Shown here: positions 46,498 to 55,480 of the stretch, piece after piece
Position numbering within the stretch: position 1 is the first letter of the stretch
How the letters are laid out: the number at the start of each line of letters is the position of its first letter
Assembly: GCA_949825025.1 (NCBI GenBank)
Contig: OX463783.1
Location: 13,551,628-13,615,627 of the forward strand
From: Siphlonurus alternatus
Taxonomy: Eukaryota; Arthropoda; Insecta; Ephemeroptera; Siphlonuridae
Direction of reading: 5' to 3'
DNA length: 64,000 bases
Made by a program: the position numbers and the translations under genes
The notes under the pieces: generated by a model
What the model was told of the DNA's origin: nothing
Database searches by the model: none
Seen by the model: only the letters and a program-made list of their open reading frames with translations

Positions 46498-49400
46498 TCA
46501 TTTTTTACACTTATGCTTGTTAAATTCATTACTTGGAATGACATGTTTACATTTCATGCATGGTTTTGTATCCAATATTAATGATTTCTTAGCTCTCGTA
46601 GCTCTAACACATGCATGAGTATCAATTTCTGATACATTAATTATTTTAAAACAAATGTCACAAGTTGTTGTCCTTTCTCTTAATCTAGGTTTTAAATCTT
46701 CACTCTCAGTTGTTTGTTTTTTACTTGGGGTTGATTTTTTTGTGGGGGTGTTTAACTTTTTGGAGTTTGGAGAGGCTTCACGAGAAGTTAAATTTTTGTC
46801 TGAAGGTGAAAAATCTTTTTTAATGTCCAGTATCTTGAGTTTCTTTACATTTGGTGATGATTGTAACCTTTCCGAGATTCTAGCTGATGCAGGACTTGTC
46901 GCTTTGCCGTCAATTAATTCCTTGTTATTGAGTCCAGAAATCTGGCTCTCTAAATCAACTGACGAAGATTGTTTCACAGATTTTGATGGAGAATTTAGTT
47001 TTCTCATAGACTTGGGTGAAAACTGCTCTTTAGTAGTAATTTTCTTGGCATTTGGTGATGACTGTAAACGTTCTGAAGCTCTTCTAGTTCGTATACACAC
47101 ATGGTTATCTTCGTTAATAATTTCCTTCTTACAAAGTTTACAGCGTGCTACTTCAGAGGGTTGGGGACTTGCAGTAGGGGTTATAATCTTTGAATTTACT
47201 TCTACTGATGAAACTGTTTCAACATATGATGTATCACTTGTTTCCGCAGTTTCTAAGGGTTTTAGTTCTATTAAAGCTTCAAAAGCTTCTGAGAACTCTA
47301 CTTCCTTTGAGGTTTCAGCATAAAATGTAGCATTTGTGTTTAGAGCTTCAGAGGATTTTAGTTCTATTGGGGGTTCAACAGCTCCCGAGGATTTTACTTC
47401 TGTTGGGGGGACAACGAAAGATGTACCAGTTGTTATCTCAGCATTCTCAGCTTCTAAGGATTTTGTTTTTGTTGGGGGTTCTGTAGCAGAGGTTACATCA
47501 ACTTCTGAGGATTTTAGTTCTATTGGGGGTTCAACAGCTCCTGAGGATTGTACTTCTGTTGGGGGGACAACGAAAGATGAACCAGTTGTTACTTCAGCAT
47601 CCTTACCTTCCGAGGATTTTGTTTTTGTTGGGAGTTCTGTAGCAGAGGTTACATCAGCTTCAGAGAATTTTAGTTCTATTGGAGGTTCAATAGCTTCCAA
47701 GGATTTTAGTTCTGTTGGGAGTTCAATGCAAGGTGTAGCAGTTGTGTCCATAGCTTCTGAGGATATTTTAATTGTTGTGGGTTCATCATCAGTATTGTAA
47801 GTTACAGGAGAAATTTGTGCTGTAGATTTATTCAACAAACTTGATTCATTTGACAATTCAACAGGGATTTTAAAAGTGCCATCTGAGGAACTAATAACTG
47901 TGGTAGATTTACTATCAACATCTGAAATTGGAGTTTTACTTTCAATAAAAGTACTTAATTCATTCGACGAATTTTCAAATTTTGGTACAGTAACTTCTGG
48001 TAAAATTAAATCAGAACTATCAACAATTGAAGTCACTGTGTTATTTGTTTCAATGACACAAGAATGAGATTCAGATGATATTATATGATTTTTACACGAA
48101 GTTGTTATAGATTGTAAAATTGAAATATCAACTGACTCGGGTTTTTCTTTATCTGTATTATTTGACATTAGTAAGTCTACATATTCATCTTCCATAACTT
48201 CATCATTGTTTACTGTATCATCATTACTTTTAATGTGAGTTTTTAATTTGTGTCTCTTTAAATCACTATGTTTTGAAAAGGTTTCTAAACAAATACGACA
48301 CACTATAAGTTTCATTTTTCCATGTGATTTAAAATGTCCATTGGCTGTTGTTTCTCTTTGAAAACGCATTGAACAATATCCACAGTCAAACGGCAGATCT
48401 TTGATGTGTGCTTCGTTTCCATGAGCTCGTCTATCACGATCTGACTGAAAATCCAAATCACAATACACACATGGGAATTGAGAATGCTCTAATCTTTGCT
48501 TCATTTTAGAATGAAAAATTTCTCTATCATGTTTTAATGTGTGATCCTCTACCGTACGTTTAGTACGACCTACAAAACTACAATATGAGCATTTAATTTG
48601 TCCTAAATGAACATTTCTTACATGACTATTTCTAGTTCTAGATGTTTTAAATGTTAACCCACAATATTCACAAACAGTTTGTTGCTTTGGGTTATGAGAG
48701 TTAATATGGGTTTTTAGTGCTGCTTTTGTTTTAAAAGAAACTAAACAAATATCACATGAAAATAGTCTGGAGTTGATATGTACATTTCTGTTGTGTAGAA
48801 TTGCACCATGAGATGAAATAAATGTTTTATCACATTTTTCGCAAGGATATCTCTTTGTTTCATGACGTACCTTATGACCTGCGAGACCAGCTTTAGCTGT
48901 AAAAGATTTATCGCAAAGATTACAAGAGAATTTTCTCTCTCCTGTATGGATTCTAATGTGTTCGGTGCATGTTGATCTCTGAATAAATCGTTTTGGACAA
49001 AACGTACAAGCAAATGGACGAACATTGAGATGAGATAAAATATGAGATTCTATTACACATTTTTTAGCAAAACTTTTATTACAAAAGTTGCAAACAAACT
49101 TTTTAATTTGGGGGTCACTATTGGCAGCTACATCTTTAATTTTTTTACTTATAAGTTTTTTAACTTTAGCATTTTTGATTGAAGTCTTTCTTTTTTTAGT
49201 AGATTTTGTTACTGGCACATTTCTTTTATTTTTAGATCTTAGATTCATTTGACAAGGAGACTCAATTGTTTCTTCAGGGTTGTCTTTCTCTGATATTAAA
49301 ATATTTGAAAGTGCAGCCTCAGATTTAATTTCAAAAAACTCAAATTCAGGTGCATTTGATGTATTTTTTTCACTTACAGTAGCATTTTCAGTTTCTTCTA

Positions 49401-51738
49401 AATCATCAAGAAACTTATCAAATTCATTTAAAGACACGGCTATTGCTTCAGGGTGAACTGACATATTTTTTGGTAAATTAACATCCAGCAAGTCCTGAAT
49501 TTCTTTATCTACACCTGAAGAAATATCAGTACCTTCTAGATGAGTCTCTTGAGACTTATTTTTTCCTGCTAATTTTGATTTAGAACGAGTTTTTCTTACA
49601 ACTTTCTTCTTTTTTACAATCTTCTTTTTCTTTTTCTTCAAAGATTTGGTTCTTACAGCAGTTGCAGCATAAAAATGTTTAGCATAATGATTAACGAAGG
49701 CTTTATGCTCATGAAATACTTCATTACATTTAGAACACTCCAAAGTCGGATTTTTAATATGAATCAAATCTTCATCGACTTCAGATTTCTCATCTTCAGA
49801 AGATAATTCAGGTTCTTTGAAGAATTCAGGGTCAATTTCAGGTATGTCAGGTTCAGGAACTTCAGGTATATCAGCTGGTACTGAGAAGTTCAGAAGTGTT
49901 TCGTCATCTATATAATCAGCTGGTTTTTCTTGAGTGCAGGGTATAGAATTGATTTCTGCTGTGATTTCTTCACTTTTTCCTTTTCTGACAGAGGTAAGGT
50001 CAACTACGACAGCAACTGAATTATCTTCCCCCTGACATGTTGCAGGAGTAGGATGATATGTTTCTTGATTACTGTTAGCATCGGAACTGTTTACATGTAA
50101 CATACCTTCACTCTCTTGTTTAGATTCATCTGAAGTAACATTTGAAATTTCCTCTTGAGCAATTGACAAGACATTATTTTCTTGTGATAACAATGATGGT
50201 GCAGTACATTTATTTACATTTTCTATTGCAGGGTTCAAGTCGTTGTCTTGTAAATTTGAAGTGTTTAAATCCTCCTGTGGTATAATATCTGTAACAGCGG
50301 AACTTTCGTTGTTGTGTGTTACAACATCAGTAATGCTTGGAACGGATGACTCTAATTCCTTATCTTTCAACACAGGAATGGTAGGAGATGAGATAAACAG
50401 TTGTGAGATTGTAATTTCCATTGCATTATCTTCCTTCTCAATATTACTTGTCGCTGGCTTCAAGATACTTGGCAAGCTGGCTACAATATCCTCTGTCTCA
50501 GTGTTAAGAACTGGGTGTAAATGTTTAGGTAGGAAACAAGGATGCTTACTGAGTTGTGAATTAAGAACAGACTTGTGACAAATGACACAATTTGTGGTAG
50601 CGGGTGCAAAGTTCAATATTTCTTCATCATCAAATACAGTTTCAATGTTTCGTTTACGAGAACGTACAGGGACAGCTTTTGGAGATGGTACAACATTTAA
50701 TGAAACTTGTGACTGATTTGATATAACTTGTGTTTGTAAATTGTTACTTAAATTCTGAGATTTTTCCTGTGTACAACTGGTTTGAGTAGTATTATCAGGT
50801 GATTTTACAGATTTAATAGGACTAATAACTGGAATATTGATATTATTTGATATAGCAGTAGATGATACATTTAATGGTTCTATTAATCTTTTAGGACTTG
50901 CAGTTAATACACCACCTTTTAATTCAGTAAGTTGAGAGTTAAACATTGTTGTAATAGACACTCTATGATGAGTATTTACATTTTGTCTTGGATGTGTAGG
51001 CTCAATATCTACACATAGTGCATGCTGTATTTGTTCAGTATTTACAATAGGTTCAACAACTGGAATATTAGCAATATCTGGTACCAAAACAGGTGTATCA
51101 ATATTTACTATAGGAGCACCATCAAATGACTCGCTTGATGGTACAATTTCAACGTCACTATCTATTGTGCATACCAAAGACGGCACGACTTCAATATCAC
51201 TATCTACTTTATTTTCATAAGATTTCTCAGGAATCATGACACATTCAGAGTCCGCTGAACTATCAGAATCAACGACACAATCAGGATCATCAGGGTCTTC
51301 CTCATCTCCAGAGTTAGTATCAACAGCAAGACAAATTTTCTTTAATGCTTGTTTAGCTGCATTTCTACCAAAACTTTGACGCTTAATAATTTGTTCATCA
51401 GGACAAACATTCTTTAATACTTGTTTTGCTGAATTTCTACTAAAACTTCCTTGTTTAGTATTATTACAGTGACTATTACGATAAGCTAAATCTGCTGTAT
51501 TTTTGTGCTGAGTTTTTTTAGAAGTGCTAGGTTTTTTAATGATATTACTTGGTGTTTGAATACTATCACTAAGTACATTATTTATGTTTGGTGTTGATAC
51601 AAAATCAGAGGGTGTTGAGGGAAGGATACAAGGGTCAGGACATTTCGTACCTCTAGGTGGGATGGAGCCTTCAAACGTCAATCCCAGGTGCTTCAATGCT
51701 TCAGGAGTCAGCTTGTTGAAGTCTCCAGGACCGGACAG
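46498..51738 (-). CDS. Large alternative last exon: 11 C2H2 fingers with C2HC knuckles
   Basis: Open for about 1746 residues from acceptor TTTTTCTTACAG at 51739. Entry is phase 0 (CTG TCC GGT). Order: N-terminal region starting LSGPGDFNKLTPEALKHLG; acidic serine-rich segment; a DDEEILNF motif followed by a C2HC knuckle (CVICHK...HPC) near residue 385; second DDETLLNF motif near 620; one isolated C2H2 finger near 665; lysine-rich NLS-like runs near 690-710 and 850-870; ten consecutive C2H2 fingers about 881-1168; a PTES-rich region with 52-residue repeats about 1340-1470; three more C-x2-C...H-x(1-3)-C knuckles near 1530, 1695 and 1730. The first three fingers of the block are almost the same as those at 28791-26426 and 22619-21186. 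A nuclear DNA-binding role is expected from the fingers. A possible internal donor at 51650 (AGAG|GTACGA, phase 1) would make the first 88 bases a separate short exon. Candidate poly(A) signals follow at 46351-46360. Confidence 0.9.
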   Translation of the reverse strand: MSGPGDFNKLTPEALKHLGLTFEGSIPPRGTKCPDPCILPSTPSDFVSTPNINNVLSDSIQTPSNIIKKPSTSKKTQHKNTADLAYRNSHCNNTKQGSFSRNSAKQVLKNVCPDEQIIKRQSFGRNAAKQALKKICLAVDTNSGDEEDPDDPDCVVDSDSSADSECVMIPEKSYENKVDSDIEVVPSLVCTIDSDVEIVPSSESFDGAPIVNIDTPVLVPDIANIPVVEPIVNTEQIQHALCVDIEPTHPRQNVNTHHRVSITTMFNSQLTELKGGVLTASPKRLIEPLNVSSTAISNNINIPVISPIKSVKSPDNTTQTSCTQEKSQNLSNNLQTQVISNQSQVSLNVVPSPKAVPVRSRKRNIETVFDDEEILNFAPATTNCVICHKSVLNSQLSKHPCFLPKHLHPVLNTETEDIVASLPSILKPATSNIEKEDNAMEITISQLFISSPTIPVLKDKELESSVPSITDVVTHNNESSAVTDIIPQEDLNTSNLQDNDLNPAIENVNKCTAPSLLSQENNVLSIAQEEISNVTSDESKQESEGMLHVNSSDANSNQETYHPTPATCQGEDNSVAVVVDLTSVRKGKSEEITAEINSIPCTQEKPADYIDDETLLNFSVPADIPEVPEPDIPEIDPEFFKEPELSSEDEKSEVDEDLIHIKNPTLECSKCNEVFHEHKAFVNHYAKHFYAATAVRTKSLKKKKKKIVKKKKVVRKTRSKSKLAGKNKSQETHLEGTDISSGVDKEIQDLLDVNLPKNMSVHPEAIAVSLNEFDKFLDDLEETENATVSEKNTSNAPEFEFFEIKSEAALSNILISEKDNPEETIESPCQMNLRSKNKRNVPVTKSTKKRKTSIKNAKVKKLISKKIKDVAANSDPQIKKFVCNFCNKSFAKKCVIESHILSHLNVRPFACTFCPKRFIQRSTCTEHIRIHTGERKFSCNLCDKSFTAKAGLAGHKVRHETKRYPCEKCDKTFISSHGAILHNRNVHINSRLFSCDICLVSFKTKAALKTHINSHNPKQQTVCEYCGLTFKTSRTRNSHVRNVHLGQIKCSYCSFVGRTKRTVEDHTLKHDREIFHSKMKQRLEHSQFPCVYCDLDFQSDRDRRAHGNEAHIKDLPFDCGYCSMRFQRETTANGHFKSHGKMKLIVCRICLETFSKHSDLKRHKLKTHIKSNDDTVNNDEVMEDEYVDLLMSNNTDKEKPESVDISILQSITTSCKNHIISSESHSCVIETNNTVTSIVDSSDLILPEVTVPKFENSSNELSTFIESKTPISDVDSKSTTVISSSDGTFKIPVELSNESSLLNKSTAQISPVTYNTDDEPTTIKISSEAMDTTATPCIELPTELKSLEAIEPPIELKFSEADVTSATELPTKTKSSEGKDAEVTTGSSFVVPPTEVQSSGAVEPPIELKSSEVDVTSATEPPTKTKSLEAENAEITTGTSFVVPPTEVKSSGAVEPPIELKSSEALNTNATFYAETSKEVEFSEAFEALIELKPLETAETSDTSYVETVSSVEVNSKIITPTASPQPSEVARCKLCKKEIINEDNHVCIRTRRASERLQSSPNAKKITTKEQFSPKSMRKLNSPSKSVKQSSSVDLESQISGLNNKELIDGKATSPASARISERLQSSPNVKKLKILDIKKDFSPSDKNLTSREASPNSKKLNTPTKKSTPSKKQTTESEDLKPRLRERTTTCDICFKIINVSEIDTHACVRATRAKKSLILDTKPCMKCKHVIPSNEFNKHKCKK
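47340..47720 (-). repeat. 156-base coding tandem repeat in the 51738 exon
   Basis: About 2.5 units of 52 residues (TSFVVPPTEVKSSGAVEPP..IELKSSE); e.g. a GTTGGG(G/A)GTTCTGTAGCAG block recurs at 47471 and 47627 on the plus strand. Confidence 0.8.
51649..51651 (-). promoter_or_regulatory. Candidate 5' splice site 88 bases into the 51738 exon
   Basis: AGAG|GTACGA, phase 1 out. It would turn the LSGPGDFNKLTPEALKHLG leader into a shared 88-base exon converting phase 0 to phase 1. The final G fits the G-type junction codon favoured by the downstream exons. Confidence 0.35.
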
Positions 51739-52163
51739 CTGTAAGAAAAATAAAGTTCTTGTTGTCTTGGCAGTTTATGTAGCTATTTCTTTCAAAGAAG
51801 TTAACTGAAATTTACGAATTAAATTGAGCATCTCCATATTGTCCTCCAAAACTAAAACTACCCACACAAAAAGCTAGGAAAAATTGTATTTTAAGTAAAA
51901 TAATCCCCATCACCCTAGAAATGTTGTAGCCATAAATACAATGTATTCTTTAAAAACTGCATTAACAATATGTCCATCTAGTCACCATTTTTTTTTTTTT
52001 TTTAAGGGGATGATTGTCCTAAAAAATGTTCAGCTTAAGGGCATTGGGTGTAGCACCGGTAGTTGGCAACACTGACGTATCTTCACCATGTTAATTTTTG
52101 ATCATTGCTCCTCGGAGTATTTTTTATGCTAGAGCTAAGCTGATTGCTGTAGTATCAAGATAA

Positions 52164-52552
52164 TAGACAATAATGGTTGCATTTTTTTATTTCATAATTA
52201 GAAAATATACCTAAAATTATGCTTTTCTGAATTTTTTTGGATTTTTTGGAGTGCGGGAACTAATTTTAAAAAAAATATTTAAAATACCTGAATTTGGGTG
52301 GTACACCTGATGGGACAACCGTGACGTCATTTGTCGTGCTGTGATTGGCTGTTGATGATGTCACGGCTGCTGTGATTGGCTGTTGATGACGTCACGGTTG
52401 TCCCATCAGGTGTACCACCCAAATTCAGACATTTTAAATATTTTTTTAAAATTAGTTCCCGCACTCCAAAAAATCTGAAAAAATTCAGAAAAGCTTAATT
52501 TAATGTAAATTTTCTAATTATGAAATAAAAAAATGCAACCATTATTGTCTAT
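52164..52552. mobile_element. Nested foldback element with TAGACAATAATGG ends
   Basis: TAGACAATAATGGTTGCATT and its inverse; core GATGGGACAACCGTGACGTC in both arms and a duplicated GCTGTGATTGGCTGTTGATG. Confidence 0.85.
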
Positions 52553-52554
52553 TA

Positions 52555-52712
52555 GTAGCCCAAGTGCACAATTTGGCTAAATAAATCCTGATTTAAAGAA
52601 AAGTATTTTTTTTTTTATATTTTAGAAAAATGCATGTAAATTTAAAAAATTACTAAAAAATACTTTTCTTTAAATCAGGCTTTATTTAGCCAAATTGTGC
52701 ACTTGGGCTACT
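52555..52712. mobile_element. Nested foldback element with TAGCCCAAGTGCAC ends
   Basis: GTAGCCCAAGTGCACAATTT and its inverse AAATTGTGCACTTGGGCTAC. Confidence 0.85.
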
Positions 52713-53024
52713 AATTATCTTCATACTACAGCAATCAGCTTAGCTCTAGCATAAAAATTACTCCGAGGAGCAACGATCAAAAATTAACATGGTGAAGATA
52801 CGTCAGTGTTGCCAACTACCGGTGCTACACCCAATGCCCTTAAAAACTTATATTCATGCAATAGTGAATTGATTAAAATATACACGATTTTTAAAACTAA
52901 CTTAATTAGAAACTATAAAAGTAATGGGCACAACTTAGCAAAAAGAAGAAATCCAGCTAGCTTTCTCACTAACCATGGTCAATGCCAGGCAATGACACAG
53001 CCTGTTTAGCTGGAAACCTGGATA

Positions 53025-53150
53025 GGGGGTCTTCAAATAACACCACTTAACTTAACTTAGTCTAAGACTGTCTTAGCGCAACAATAAAGAATACGCTACG
53101 ACTGTCTTAAGTTTAGGATTGCTGTAATTTGTGTTATTTGAAGACCCCCC
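53025..53150. mobile_element. 126-bp MITE with GGGGGTCTTCAAATAACAC ends
   Basis: GGGGGTCTTCAAATAACAC is matched by GTGTTATTTGAAGACCCCC. Confidence 0.8.
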
Positions 53151-53212
53151 AGCTGGATATTATTTCTAAATTAAGCCAAATACGTATAATAAAATAATTC
53201 TGCTTAAGGGTA

Positions 53213-53556
53213 AGGTAACGCCACCAATATTAAAAAAAATCCCTCTCACAAAAATTCTGAAAAAAATTTAAAATGTTCTCCTCTACACCCCCTATCAGTA
53301 GCTAAAATATCAGGTATACAAATACGATCTAGTTTTTGAGTTATGAATTTTTAAAGTTGACCAATTTAACATGGGAGTTTCATTTCTCCATGTTAAAGTA
53401 GTCAACTTTAAAAATTTATAACTCAAAAACTAGATCGTATTTGTATACCTGATATTTTAGGTACTGATAGGGGGTATAGAGGAGAACATTTTAATTTTTT
53501 TTCAGAATTTTTGTGAGGGATTTTTTTTAACATTGGTGGCGTTACCTTACCCTTAA
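53213..53556. mobile_element. TTAA-flanked foldback element (copy 3)
   Basis: TTAAGGGTAAGGTAACGCCA to its inverse, ending in a TTAA shared with the next copy. Confidence 0.85.
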
Positions 53557-53577
53557 GGGTAAGATAACACGCCCAAT

Positions 53578-53611
<34 letters not shown>

Positions 53612-53866
53612 ACTATACATGAAAATTAGAAAAAAATATATATTAAAATGTTCTCCTCTACATCCCCTATCAGTAGCTAAACTATCAGGTACAATACAAA
53701 TTCATAACTCAAAAACTAGCTCGAATTTGTATACCTGATATTTTAGTTACTGATAGGGAATGTAGAGGAGAACATTGCAATTTTTTTTTTTTTTTTTTTT
53801 TTTCATAATTTTCATGTGTGGGATTTTTTTTTTTTTTTAAACATTGGATGTGTTACCTTACTCTTA
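53553..53866. mobile_element. TTAA-flanked foldback element (copy 4)
   Basis: TTAAGGGTAAGATAACACGC to TGTTACCTTACTCTTAA; more diverged than copy 3, with long A and T tracts. Confidence 0.8.
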
Positions 53867-54254
53867 AAGTATGATTCCAAACTTTGATAAAAATAAAACA
53901 TTTATCTCTATTGTAGCTAAGAATTGGTGTCTCCATAAAATAATGTGTAATTTTCAATCCTGTATTAAATTACAAATCTTATTATCCTAAAATTACATTT
54001 CTCATAAATGTTTATCATACCTCAAATACTATAAAACAGCAAGGATAGATAATATGACAAAACAATGTACAGTAGCAGTCATTAGAAACAGGACAGAATG
54101 TTTGATATGTATGCTTACTGTCCAACTTATTTTAACTGTACAATTAATATTAATTGTTAATCATACACACTAATCCTTGATATTTAATGAAGAAAAATTA
54201 AACCAGAAAGTTGCCAATACAAATAAATCCACAAAAGCAAAAACGAAAGAAATA

Positions 54255-54430
54255 CAGTAAAAACTCATCATTACGCAACTTATTTTTAGTTTTAGGTAAA
54301 ACTCAATTTTGAGTAAAGAAGATTGCGGTCCCATAAAAAATAACTAGCATTGCAAGTGGAAAAAACTTGATAAATGGTGAACCAAATTTCCTAGGTCCCT
54401 TGACTTCACGTAATAACAAGTTTGTACTGT
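54255..54430. mobile_element. pogo/Tigger-like MITE
   Basis: CAGTAAAAACTCATCATTAC to GTAATAACAAGTTTGTACTG. Confidence 0.75.
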
Positions 54431-55480
54431 ACTGAATTATAAAGAAATTGATAGACAACTATTATAAAGATGTTTATAAACAAAAGCAAAAGAAATACTG
54501 AATAAAGGATTGGTTGTGCTTCAATTATTAAGACCAAAAATTATTGGTAAAATGGTTATTTTACTCCTCAATGTTTTACAAAATTGTATTTCACAAAATG
54601 GCAATGTTAATAAGCCATAAAGAATGTACAGCAATTACTACCACACTACTACTTGGGGGGATCAGAAGTATTAAAAAAATATTTTCATTAAAATGTAAAC
54701 AGAAATTACAATTCCACACATTTGATAATGTTTTACAACAGAAATATTCCACATCACAGAAACAAAAGATTACCACACAAAAGAAATCAAGCCTTCCCCC
54801 TATCTCCTGTTTAAATTTATTTGAAAACTTAGCAAACAACAATATACAAGTTGTTGTTAATGTTTGAAAAAAAAATAATAATAAATAAATAAAATTAAAA
54901 TAAAATTACCTCTTTGCATTATAGGTAACTTATTTATTTGTTAAAATGAACTACTACTGTATGCAATTTTTGCATGGAAGAATCTTTATATTCACGTCTT
55001 TATCATTGATTATTCATTGAGCAGCCACTAATCACAACTTATTTCTTTTACTTTTCTTTTTTACTTACTGTTATTACTATGTAATTATTATATTATGAAA
55101 ATTATTTATTATATTATTTTGTACAGAGAGACACCAATACATAAGCAATACAACATAAGGAATTACTAAAATATTTCCAATGAAAAAAGCTCTAATGAAA
55201 TTAATTTTTCGCTACAACCAATGGCTATGTGAAATAATGTACTGTATTTTGAGGTGGTAAAATGGTAGCTTTAGCTTTTCCTATAGGTGTTCAGAATATG
55301 CAAGAAGTTAACATTATACCACCTCTTTGTAATTTTAATTTAGCTGATAACAGTTCAAATTTGGGAGGGTGAAGCAAGAAAATAAAATAAAAATTTCACC
55401 AAGTGATATTTTTTTCATTGAAATTTTTTTAAGTATACCAATAAGTTTCTTTAATAATTGAATTATAAATAGAAAATTAA
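54431..55480. other. Region 3' of the ZAD exon, nothing coding
   Basis: Minus-strand AATAAA near 55105 could serve the 59113 exon. Confidence 0.4.

Larger units (their letters stand above)
52035..52843. mobile_element. TTAA-flanked palindromic element with two others nested at its centre
   Basis: Outer arms TTAAGGGCATTGGGTGTAGC (52035) and the inverse ending TTAA at 52843, each about 125 bases. Joining GTAGTATCAAGATAAT to ATTATCTTCATACTAC shows the host element was a nearly perfect palindrome before 52164-52552 and 52555-52712 landed in its loop. Confidence 0.85.

Noticed and set aside
46655..47800. Long plus-strand open frames opposite the 51738 exon
   Set aside because: They are antisense shadows of the repetitive acidic coding region.
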